A program made the position numbers and the translations under genes. The notes beneath the pieces are model-generated. The model was not told the DNA's origin. It saw only the letters and a list, made by a program, of their open reading frames with translations, and did not search any database. A stretch of 5,812 nucleotides of DNA, taken from NCBI GenBank assembly GCA_016934645.1, contig JAFGSL010000656.1:1-5812 (forward strand), given 5' to 3'. Below are positions 1-5,658 of the stretch, piece after piece. Positions within the stretch are counted from its first letter, which is position 1; each line of letters opens with the position of its first letter. Source of the stretch: Anaerolineae bacterium. Lineage in GTDB: Bacteria > Chloroflexota > Anaerolineae > B4-G1 > SLSP01.

Positions 1-10
1 AATCTACGTT

Positions 11-59
11 CGTAGTAACCACTTTAGTGGTTCTTTTAACGACTGAAGTCGTTACTACG
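11..59. repeat. Nested palindromic (cloverleaf-like) intergenic repeat
   Basis: Outer arms CGTAGTAAC (11-19) and GTTACTACG (51-59) are perfect reverse complements. Between them lie two smaller perfect hairpins: CCACT-TT-AGTGG (19-30) and GACT-GA-AGTC (41-50). A single strand could therefore fold into a three-stem cloverleaf. No long T run follows, so it is more likely a dispersed palindromic element than a simple terminator. The arm contains GTAG next to a hairpin, which recalls REP elements handled by RAYT transposases, but no such enzyme is in the window and the link is only a guess. Confidence 0.75.
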
Positions 60-112
60 AGCCAAAATTGTGATCTACTGAGTCTGAGTACAAAGTCGGC
101 CGCATTCGCGGC

Positions 113-117
113 GGAGG
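113..117 (+). promoter_or_regulatory. Ribosome binding site that sets the start at 126
   Basis: GGAGG at 113-117 lies 8 bases before the ATG at 126 and only 2 bases before another in-frame ATG at 120, so 126 is preferred. A short hairpin, GCCGC-ATTC-GCGGC (99-112), ends directly against the GGAGG and might influence ribosome access. That effect is inference only. Confidence 0.7.
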
Positions 118-125
118 ATATGGGA

Positions 126-2006
126 ATGAACGCAAAAGTGAAACGATGGACGACCGGGATGGCGACGTTAGTAGTCTTGTTCACTGTCGCATTGATCATG
201 CTCGCCATGTCTCCGTCGTGGGGCAACGCGAGTCCTCTGGCTCCCACCGCTGCCGAGGACGAACCAAACGACAGTTTCGCAGCGGCAGATACATTTGTCA
301 TTCCAGGCAATATGACTGGGGCAATCACTTCAACCGTCGATGTGGATTATTTCAAAATCACCACGACCTCAACACAGCTCTATACCGTCACTCTCACCCC
401 GTCAGGAGTTCAAGTACGCCGCATCGATGTCTATACTAATGCTTACGCCTGGGTCGCCAGCGCGCAGACTGATCCATCCCAGGCCCCGGTCAGCCTATCT
501 TTCCAAGCGCAGACCACCCTTTATTACATCCGCGTTACGGCGCCCAACAACGATCCCACCGGCGGGCTAACGGATTATACCATCATCGTCAGTGAGCCAA
601 CCGTCCCCCCCCCTGACACCGCTACCCCCATGCCGACGCCGATGCCCCCACCGGCCAACATTCCAGGCGAGTCTGAACCCAATGACACTGTCGGAACTGC
701 TGATCCCTTTACCGTACCCGGCAGAATTTACGGTGCCATCCCCAACATTTACGACGTGGACTGTTTCGCTGCCAATACCATCCTCGGCCTGCAATACCGC
801 CTTATCTTGACCGATTACGGGCTGACCCGCTGGCTCAAGGTCTACGATAACAACGGCTACTACATCATGGGCAACACCACGTCGAGCAATCACGAGGTGG
901 AATTGACCTTGCAGACGAATACCCCCGCACCTTACTATCTGTGCGTCTCGGCGGTAACGACGGCCTCGCCCTCCAACACCAATGTCGATTATCTGCTCGA
1001 GGTCATCATCCTCCAGCCCACACCCACACCCACCGACACACGCACGCCCACACCCACCAACACGCCCACGCCCTCTACCGCGACCGTCACCCCTAAACCC
1101 ACCTGGCCCAGCGGCTACGACACGTATGAGCCTAACTACAATTTCGCCCTCGCCACCACCATCGCCTCGGGACTGACCTACAATTGCAATTTTGTGCCTT
1201 GGGGCGGCGCGACGGCAGACAATGATTACTTCAAGATACGGGTGAAACCGGGCTTACAGTTGACGTGTGCGACCAGCAACCTCGATCCCGGCGTCGATCC
1301 GCGCATGGCGTTCTATAGCGGCCCGGCCGAGAGCTACTTCATTATGGCAAACGATGACATCGCGCTGGGCGATTTCAACAGCCGCCTGTCGCTCTACACC
1401 TCCTTCGAAGGTTTCATCTACATCCTCGTCGGACAGGGCGACCGTATGGCCGTCCGCGATGCGGCCCAGAGCGACTACACCCTCAACTGTGATTTGACGG
1501 TGCCGGGGGCGCAGACGACAGCTACGCCCTCCCCCAGCAAAGGCGACGCCACCCCGCCGCCGGCCACCACACCGGTAGCGACGGCGACTCCCAAAACACC
1601 GGTATCGCCGGTAGCCACACCCACCCCACCTGCGGAGGCGAGCGGCGAGAACCGCGAACTGGATTTCCGGCTGGTGACGACGCCAGTTCCGCCCACGAGC
1701 ACGCCGGCTCCCACCGGCTTCCGCACGTTCCGTGTCATCGTCTATTACGACGCCAATAACGACGGGCTGTCGGGTGCAGGCGAGGGCGTACCGGGCTTCT
1801 TCGTCACCGTGAACTCACCGGAAACCAAAGCGGAACTGGCGCGCGGCTATACCGATGATCAGGGACAGATTTCCTTCACCGTCTCCACCGTGGGCACAGT
1901 ACGGGTGTTGATCCCGCTCTTGGGCTTCGACCGGCTTGTCGAAGCCGCCAAACCCGAAGTGAGTGTGCGCATTGCGCCCCCAGCGCTACCTGTTACCATC
2001 CCATAA
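126..2006 (+). CDS. Secreted multidomain protein with EPN-type (PPC-like) beta domains and C-terminal SdrD_B/Cna_B-like domain
   Basis: This gene encodes 626 residues from the ATG at 126, chosen for its GGAGG and because it opens a clean signal peptide: basic MNAKVKRW, a hydrophobic core at about 12-28, and likely cleavage after GNA near residue 35. Three similar beta domains follow at about 44-155, 182-297 and 334-459. Each opens with an EPND or EPNY motif and carries a D-x-D/N-Y/C-F core, as in pre-peptidase C-terminal (PPC) domains. Thr/Pro linkers join them (about 156-180, 298-325, 460-532). The last domain (533-626) has DANNDG at 542-547 and a GEGVPG motif, resembling calcium-binding SdrD_B/Cna_B folds. 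There is no LPXTG motif or C-terminal membrane segment, so the product is probably released or held non-covalently. No catalytic domain is recognised; binding or structural work at the cell surface is inferred. The next gene starts 84 bases downstream and may be co-transcribed. Confidence 0.85.
   Translation: MNAKVKRWTTGMATLVVLFTVALIMLAMSPSWGNASPLAPTAAEDEPNDSFAAADTFVIPGNMTGAITSTVDVDYFKITTTSTQLYTVTLTPSGVQVRRIDVYTNAYAWVASAQTDPSQAPVSLSFQAQTTLYYIRVTAPNNDPTGGLTDYTIIVSEPTVPPPDTATPMPTPMPPPANIPGESEPNDTVGTADPFTVPGRIYGAIPNIYDVDCFAANTILGLQYRLILTDYGLTRWLKVYDNNGYYIMGNTTSSNHEVELTLQTNTPAPYYLCVSAVTTASPSNTNVDYLLEVIILQPTPTPTDTRTPTPTNTPTPSTATVTPKPTWPSGYDTYEPNYNFALATTIASGLTYNCNFVPWGGATADNDYFKIRVKPGLQLTCATSNLDPGVDPRMAFYSGPAESYFIMANDDIALGDFNSRLSLYTSFEGFIYILVGQGDRMAVRDAAQSDYTLNCDLTVPGAQTTATPSPSKGDATPPPATTPVATATPKTPVSPVATPTPPAEASGENRELDFRLVTTPVPPTSTPAPTGFRTFRVIVYYDANNDGLSGAGEGVPGFFVTVNSPETKAELARGYTDDQGQISFTVSTVGTVRVLIPLLGFDRLVEAAKPEVSVRIAPPALPVTIP
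1016..1072 (+). repeat. Low-complexity ACCC/ACGCC tract coding a Thr-Pro linker
   Basis: Degenerate short repeats of CCCACA and CACGCC type encode the TPTPT linker between the second and third beta domains of the secreted protein. This is ordinary coding low complexity, likely to vary in length between relatives. Confidence 0.6.
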
Positions 2007-2050
2007 CGTCACCTGGACTGTATGTATGAAAACTGCGGGTAGTTTCAACG

Positions 2051-2080
2051 GTTCGACAAGCGAGAGTTCGACAAACGAGA
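2051..2080 (+). repeat. Two-copy 15-bp tandem repeat before the J-domain gene
   Basis: GTTCGACAAGCGAGA (2051-2065) is followed directly by GTTCGACAAACGAGA (2066-2080), with one mismatch. The second copy ends 10 bases before the ATG at 2091, and the GAGAG it creates (2077-2081) is the only Shine-Dalgarno-like stretch for that gene. A related motif, CTTGTCGAAG (1936-1945), lies in inverted orientation near the end of the preceding gene. Confidence 0.8.
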
Positions 2081-2090
2081 GCACAACATT

Positions 2091-3737
2091 ATGACATCAA
2101 GAACGATCAAAGATTATTATGCAATCCTCGGCATTACGCCGAAAGCGACGCCGGAAGAGGTACGGATGGCCTTCCGGCAGATGGCGCGGATATACCATCC
2201 CGACCGCAACGCCGCGCCGGATGCCGAGGAACGGTTCAAAGACATCAACGACGCTTACGAACGCCTGGCCGACCCGCAGAAACGCAAGGTCTATGATGAA
2301 TTACTCAACATATCAGCCGATCCGGACACGGCTGCCACGCCACCGACGACGACTGAACCTCCGCCCCATGAGACGGTGACCCCACCGCCGCCAACCACGA
2401 CGCCGCCACCCCAAGCGCGTGACGCAGAACGTGGTAACGCGGGGCGCAGCGGTATCTATCCTCCCACCTGGGCCATCCTGCTCATTATGCTCGGCGCAGT
2501 CATCATCGTCGGTGTAGGGGTAGCGGCTCTCCTCAATATGCGAACGCAACGCCCCACCGGCGGCGCGGAAGAGGCGAAGGTCGTCAAACTGTCCACGTTC
2601 ACGTCTCCGCCTACGATTCCTGACAACATTCCCGTTGTGCAAGAAAGTGGCGCCCCCATTGTCACCGTCTTACCCAACCAATTAGATGTCGCCGGAACGA
2701 TTTACCCCGTGGTGCCGGTGATGCCAGACCAGGGACGCTGGCCTTTGCCCCACGAACAACGCAGCATCGCTGTATGGCTCTATGGGACAGTGATCAATTA
2801 TGTCGTGGGCTTGCCGTATGCACCCGCAACCGAGTCTGTGCTCGCGGGATTGACCAGCGCGGATCGCATCATGCTCACGCTCGACAATGGCAGCGTGCTT
2901 GCCTTCGGCACGCCGCAAATCCAGCGCATCGATAGTGGGGATCTATCGCCTATGGCACAAGATAAGCCAGGGCTGACTGTGATGATGTTGGAAAGCGAGC
3001 AGGCAACCCGGCTGGTCGTCCATGCGCGTTATCTGCCTGAAGAAAGCATCTTCTCTCAGGATCAGCGGGTAGACGGTCTCAAGGTTGAGATCCTGGAAAC
3101 ACGTGTAGTAAACGAGGATAACGCGGCGATCTACTTCATCATCGAATATCAAGTGACCAACGAGAGCGACGCGGAAATGGACGCCACTTTCTTCGACATG
3201 GTGCTCGAAGACAACGCAGGGCAACGCTACACGCTCGATCTGACTGCCACCAAACTAGGCCAGTACGGCCCACTCGCGCGTTCTGTGGCACCTAAAGAGA
3301 CTGCCACCGGCAGCGCCGGTTATGCGGTGCTGCGCACCATGCCCTCGCCCGTCACGTGGATCTTCCGCAGCGATACCACCTCGGCTAACAGCACGCGTTT
3401 CGCGTTGACTTATGAAGCGCCGCAGCCTGGTCCCGCGATCCCTGACGTGCAACTGTCCAACGTCTTCGACGACGGCACCCGCAACGTGATCGTCATCAAT
3501 GGCACAATCTATAACGATGGCGAATCGCCGCTTGTCGTAACGCTAGATAACATCAAATTCACCTACGGCGGCGGCGCGGGGACGCTGCAAGCTTCCACAC
3601 CGCTGCTGCCGTGGAACATCGGGCCGGACGGATTCCAGGATTTCGAGGTGCAATTCTCGCGTCCTCAAGGCACAGATTCTGTCATTCTGGAAATGCTGGG
3701 GTTTACCTACCGCATCGAGGGATTGGAGCAAAACTAG
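2091..3737 (+). CDS. Membrane-anchored J-domain protein with extracytoplasmic sortase-like and beta domains
   Basis: This gene encodes 548 residues. A J domain occupies about 7-72, with DYYAILG at 8-14 and the HPD triad at 36-38 that stimulates DnaK ATPase, then NDAYERLADPQKRKVYDE. A Thr/Pro linker (about 80-110) leads to one membrane helix (about 126-149). There is no signal peptide, so the J domain should be cytoplasmic and the remaining roughly 400 residues outside. Residues about 190-316 read like a sortase fold (a PVVPV strand, a W/LP strand, a DRI-x-L-x-LDNGS hairpin, then GLTV and ATRLVVHARYL) but lack the catalytic His and Cys. Residues 327-442 resemble DUF4352-type beta domains, and 450-548 form a further beta-rich domain. 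The zinc-finger and C-terminal substrate-binding regions of classical DnaJ are absent. The start is the ATG at 2091; its Shine-Dalgarno (GAGAG) is weak. The J domain is certain; the sortase and DUF4352 assignments are pattern-based. Confidence 0.9.
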   Translation: MTSRTIKDYYAILGITPKATPEEVRMAFRQMARIYHPDRNAAPDAEERFKDINDAYERLADPQKRKVYDELLNISADPDTAATPPTTTEPPPHETVTPPPPTTTPPPQARDAERGNAGRSGIYPPTWAILLIMLGAVIIVGVGVAALLNMRTQRPTGGAEEAKVVKLSTFTSPPTIPDNIPVVQESGAPIVTVLPNQLDVAGTIYPVVPVMPDQGRWPLPHEQRSIAVWLYGTVINYVVGLPYAPATESVLAGLTSADRIMLTLDNGSVLAFGTPQIQRIDSGDLSPMAQDKPGLTVMMLESEQATRLVVHARYLPEESIFSQDQRVDGLKVEILETRVVNEDNAAIYFIIEYQVTNESDAEMDATFFDMVLEDNAGQRYTLDLTATKLGQYGPLARSVAPKETATGSAGYAVLRTMPSPVTWIFRSDTTSANSTRFALTYEAPQPGPAIPDVQLSNVFDDGTRNVIVINGTIYNDGESPLVVTLDNIKFTYGGGAGTLQASTPLLPWNIGPDGFQDFEVQFSRPQGTDSVILEMLGFTYRIEGLEQN

Positions 3738-3782
3738 CATAGCGCAGCAGAAATGCTCCCTCAGTTAATGAGTTGATGCTTC

Positions 3783-3839
3783 GAGGGGATCGCCAGATCC
3801 CCGGCTCTAGCATGCGACGGGGGATCTGGCGATCCCCTC
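3783..3839. repeat. Perfect 20-bp inverted repeat with 17-base loop, between converging genes
   Basis: The left arm (3783-3802) and right arm (3820-3839) are exact reverse complements, separated by a 17-base loop. Each arm is itself a small hairpin, GGGGAT-CGCCAG-ATCCCC and GGGGAT-CTGGCG-ATCCCC, so the element can fold as one long hairpin or two short ones. It lies 45 bases after the J-domain gene and 7 bases beyond the stop of the PgeF-like gene. It could end transcription from both sides, although neither strand has a T run. A second, truncated copy is at 5770-5812, which makes it a dispersed family. Confidence 0.9.
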
Positions 3840-3846
3840 CGAGCAA

Positions 3847-4686
3847 TTACTGTCTGTCGAGCATCACCAGGACGCCAAAACGCCCGGTGCGTCCTTCTTC
3901 GGCGCGATGCGAATACCACTCATCGACGCGGCTGGCCGTACACAACCCGGACTGTTCTACCTGCGTCACACCCACGGCGCGCAACTGCGCTTCCAGAGCC
4001 GCCGGCAAATCCATAGTCCAACGCTCCTCACAATACGTCGCCGCCTGCACACCCGCCGGCACCACCGCCTGGATCGCGTCAACCACCTCAGCACCGACGG
4101 TGTAGTGCTGCGGGCCGATCGCCGGGCCGATGCCTGCCCATACGTCTTCTGGGCGCGATCCGAAAGCCGCCGCCATCGCCTGTACTGTCGCCACAGCAAC
4201 ACCTGCTGCGACGCCACGCCATCCGGCGTGGGCCAGTCCCACAGCGTGCCGCACGGGATCGTAGAACAAGACCGGCACGCAGTCGGCAAAGCGCAGTAAC
4301 AGCGCCAGGCCCGGCGTGTCGGTGATCAACGCATCGGTCGCCGGGATGACCATCCCGCCATCCCGCGCGCCGACGCGAACCACATTGCATCCGTGCACCT
4401 GGAACGGACTGACAACCTGGGCGCGCGTGATGCCGAAGACGTCAAAAATGCGGCGGTGGTTTTCCTGCACGGCCCGTGGATCATCGCCCACCGTGCTTCC
4501 CAGGTTCAGCGTTGACCATTGGCCTTCGCTGACCCCACCCAGGCGTGTAAAACAGCCATGCGTGAAGCCGGCGCGCCTGGAGCAGGCGTGCCTGGAGCAG
4601 GCGGGCTGGCCAGCTTCACGCACAAAATCACGGCCTGGTCCGGCAAATGCATACCAGATCAGGCCGTTGCGCTCAATACGCTGCAC
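3847..4686 (-). CDS. pgeF: PgeF/YfiH/YlmD family multicopper-oxidase-like protein (peptidoglycan editing factor, purine nucleoside phosphorylase type)
   Basis: The product is 279 residues, slightly long for the family. Family motifs are in order: HGCFTRLGGVS (43-53), LNLG (60-63), GDD (67-69), QVHG with H98, ADC with C136, and HAGWRG with H153. H98, C136 and H153 match the zinc-binding His-Cys-His of E. coli YfiH (H71, C107, H124), including the 17-residue gap between the last two. Family members phosphorolyse purine nucleosides and can deaminate adenosine; in E. coli PgeF prevents wrong amino acids in peptidoglycan. The protein should be cytoplasmic. It starts with GTG, whose G is the last base of the upstream TAG stop, implying translational coupling. 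Residues about 22-40 look like a repeat-derived insertion relative to usual family members. The older label polyphenol oxidase/laccase is probably misleading. Confidence 0.93.
   Translation of the reverse strand: MQRIERNGLIWYAFAGPGRDFVREAGQPACSRHACSRRAGFTHGCFTRLGGVSEGQWSTLNLGSTVGDDPRAVQENHRRIFDVFGITRAQVVSPFQVHGCNVVRVGARDGGMVIPATDALITDTPGLALLLRFADCVPVLFYDPVRHAVGLAHAGWRGVAAGVAVATVQAMAAAFGSRPEDVWAGIGPAIGPQHYTVGAEVVDAIQAVVPAGVQAATYCEERWTMDLPAALEAQLRAVGVTQVEQSGLCTASRVDEWYSHRAEEGRTGRFGVLVMLDRQ
4560..4621. repeat. In-frame repeat insertion within the PgeF-like gene
   Basis: Arms GCGTGAAGC (4560-4568) and GCTTCACGC (4613-4621) form a 9-bp inverted repeat. Between them are two 15-bp tandem copies differing by one base (4571-4585 GCGCGCCTGGAGCAG, 4586-4600 GCGTGCCTGGAGCAG) and a third partial copy. 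On the coding strand these give CSRHA-CSRRA, while the arm at 4560-4568 covers codons of the conserved GFTHG motif. Because the unit is 15 bp, copy-number change keeps the frame. Confidence 0.75.
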
Positions 4687-5129
4687 TACTCGCGCCCCGT
4701 GATAGCGTGGAACAGTGTCACGAGCACCATGCCCACCCAGGCAATGGCCCAGGCACCCAGTAGCATACCGGCAAGGGCAATCTTCTGCTCATCCATGATC
4801 GGCTCGACCTTGGTTCCGTCCGGGCCAACCTCAATGTAGGCAATGGGGCGTGCTCGCCCACCCGCACCGCCGCCGCCGCCACCTGCGCCTTCGCCAGACT
4901 CCTCGTGGCACTCACACTCACAGCTCTCGTCCCCTTCTTCGTCGCAGGATTCCTCGCAACAAGTGCCAGGACCGGCTGTGCCCATGCCGGCGCCAAACCC
5001 ATAGGTAATTTCTGCCACCGGGATCAGCACCCGCTCCCCTACCGTCTCCGGCTCGCCGAAGGCGGCATTCACGTTGATTTCATCGCCAATCGAACCGATT
5101 TTTTCCAGCAAAGCCTTTAGCTCATCCAT
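4686..5129 (-). CDS. GerW/YtfJ-family protein with Cys/acidic insert and C-terminal membrane tail
   Basis: The product is 147 residues, near the usual YtfJ length. It shows the family pattern: an N-terminal helix (1-18), GEPETVGERVLIPVAEI (25-41), GFGAG (44-48), a Gly-rich run (83-91), and RPIAYIEVGPDG (94-105). B. subtilis GerW is needed for normal spore germination, but homologues occur in non-sporulating lineages, so the spore role should not be carried over. Residues 57-75 form an unusual insert with six cysteines (57, 58, 62, 70, 72, 74), His75 and many Asp/Glu, which might bind metal. A hydrophobic helix at about 117-140 suggests a tail anchor, with the body in the cytoplasm. The start has AAGGAG (5136-5141) 6 bases upstream. 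The stop overlaps the PgeF-like start by one base (TAGTG). The upstream neighbour is a likely paralogue. Confidence 0.85.
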   Translation of the reverse strand: MDELKALLEKIGSIGDEINVNAAFGEPETVGERVLIPVAEITYGFGAGMGTAGPGTCCEESCDEEGDESCECECHEESGEGAGGGGGGAGGRARPIAYIEVGPDGTKVEPIMDEQKIALAGMLLGAWAIAWVGMVLVTLFHAITGRE

Positions 5130-5135
5130 GTATCA

Positions 5136-5141
5136 CTCCTT
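5136..5141 (-). promoter_or_regulatory. Ribosome binding site of the GerW-like gene
   Basis: On the - strand AAGGAG is followed after 6 bases by the ATG at 5129. Its first base is also the last base of the heptanucleotide array, so the array directly abuts the ribosome binding site. Confidence 0.8.
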
Positions 5142-5210
5142 ACGAATTACGAATTACGAATCACGAATTACGAATTGCGAATTGCGAATTGCGAATTGCG
5201 AATTACGAAT
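5141..5210. repeat. Ten-copy heptanucleotide tandem array (TACGAAT type)
   Basis: Ten uninterrupted 7-bp units: TACGAAT (three copies), CACGAAT, TACGAAT, TGCGAAT (four copies), TACGAAT. The array fills the leader between the ribosome binding site of the GerW-like gene and the upstream gene. On the - strand it reads ATTCGTA/ATTCGCA. Variants are clustered, as expected from slippage or unequal exchange after point mutation. Heptanucleotide tandem arrays (STRRs) are known in cyanobacteria. Confidence 0.95.
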
Positions 5211-5236
5211 GAGCGAGTGGAGAATGAGTGAATTAC

Positions 5237-5279
5237 CCAATTTCCAATCTCTCAATCTTCAATCATCCAATCTTCAATC
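5237..5279. repeat. Degenerate 7/8-bp CAATC-type tandem array
   Basis: About six units of the form CCAATCT, TTCAATC and ATCCAATC run up to 2 bases from the stop codon of the small gene at 5282. On the - strand they read GATTGAA/GATTGGA. The array is less regular than its neighbour at 5141-5210 and has an unrelated sequence. Positions 5211-5236 between the two arrays hold no recognisable feature. Confidence 0.75.
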
Positions 5280-5281
5280 GC

Positions 5282-5584
5282 TTACCGTTTGCGCATAAGA
5301 TGCACGAGTGCCATCAGGAGCACACTCGCCAAAGCGATAGCCGCGCCAGCGGCGGCCATCTGACTCAGGACATTCCCCGTAGCGTTAGGGATTTCCAGCC
5401 ACTGCGCACCTTCAGGCTCTTCAACAACAATCGAAACCGGGCGCGCTTTGACGAAGCGGAAAAAGCCCACACCAGCATCGCCCCCCTCCATTGTTGACAC
5501 CAAAACCGAAGGGAGCAGCCGGCGGTCCCCCACCACAATCGGCGTCCCTGCGACTACACGCGTTTTTTGTACCGGCATCTGCAT
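5282..5584 (-). CDS. Small GerW/YtfJ-like membrane-tailed protein, paralogue of the downstream gene
   Basis: The product is 100 residues and not a clear family match alone, but it aligns with the downstream GerW homologue. Residues 13-25 (GTP..VGDRRLLP) match 25-37 there with 7 of 13 identical at constant offset. Residues 47-100 match 93-146 without a gap, 15 of 54 identical, including ARP, P-x-G and a His at the end of the membrane helix (H95 and H141). What is missing is the GFGAG/Cys/Gly-rich middle, about 34 residues. A hydrophobic helix spans about 72-95 and ends in RKR, giving a tail-anchored shape with the body inside. The start at 5584 has a strong GGAGGTGAT, core spacing 6; Met3 (5578) is a less likely start. 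It is probably the first gene of the operon. Its role is unknown. Confidence 0.8.
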   Translation of the reverse strand: MQMPVQKTRVVAGTPIVVGDRRLLPSVLVSTMEGGDAGVGFFRFVKARPVSIVVEEPEGAQWLEIPNATGNVLSQMAAAGAAIALASVLLMALVHLMRKR

Positions 5585-5590
5585 CGATCA

Positions 5591-5595
5591 CCTCC
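5591..5595 (-). promoter_or_regulatory. Strong ribosome binding site of the small GerW-like gene
   Basis: On the - strand GGAGG continues into TGAT (5595-5587), an excellent complement to the 16S rRNA 3' end, with 6 bases from GGAGG to the ATG at 5584. It is the strongest ribosome binding site in the window and suggests high expression of this small protein. Confidence 0.85.
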
Positions 5596-5609
5596 TTCAC
5601 AAACAACTG

Positions 5610-5644
5610 CAAGTTGCAGGCTACAGGCTGCAGGCTGCAAGTTG
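5610..5644. repeat. Five-copy heptanucleotide tandem array (CAGGCTG type)
   Basis: Five 7-bp units: CAAGTTG, CAGGCTA, CAGGCTG, CAGGCTG, CAAGTTG. The array lies 14 bases upstream of the GGAGG of the small GerW-like gene and downstream of the predicted promoter, so it should be in the 5' untranslated leader. Its sequence is unrelated to the array at 5141-5210, though the period is the same. Confidence 0.9.
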
Positions 5645-5658
5645 GAAAATCTGTCCAT

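Noticed and set aside
60..112. Promoter for the secreted-protein gene (TTGTGA at 68-73 with TACAAA at 89-94)
   Set aside because: The spacing is 15 and both boxes match poorly, so it is not reported as a feature.
27..125. Longer N-terminus for the secreted protein from a GTG at 27
   Set aside because: The extra residues would be read through the palindromic repeat, have no ribosome binding site and would bury the signal peptide; ATG 126 has GGAGG at proper spacing.
1475..1738. - strand frame of 87 residues rich in Val/Gly
   Set aside because: It is the antisense reading of the Thr/Pro linker of the secreted protein and has no independent support.
3783..3839. Classical Rho-independent terminator
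   Set aside because: The stem is long and perfect but neither strand has a T run after it, and a second copy exists elsewhere; kept as a dispersed repeat that may still stop transcription.
4316..4839. Overlapping + strand open frames across the PgeF-like and GerW-like genes
   Set aside because: They are antisense shadows in GC-rich coding DNA without recognisable domains or start signals; the - strand proteins carry clear family motifs.
5141..5279. Possible CRISPR array
   Set aside because: Units are 7-8 bp, directly adjacent with no spacers, and no cas gene is nearby.
5074..5298. Open frame on the + strand coding ITNYESRITNCELR-like repeats
   Set aside because: It is the heptanucleotide array read as protein and overlaps two well-supported genes on the other strand.
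4686..5584. Evidence that the organism forms endospores
   Set aside because: GerW/YtfJ-like genes occur in non-sporulating lineages, and no other spore gene is in the window.
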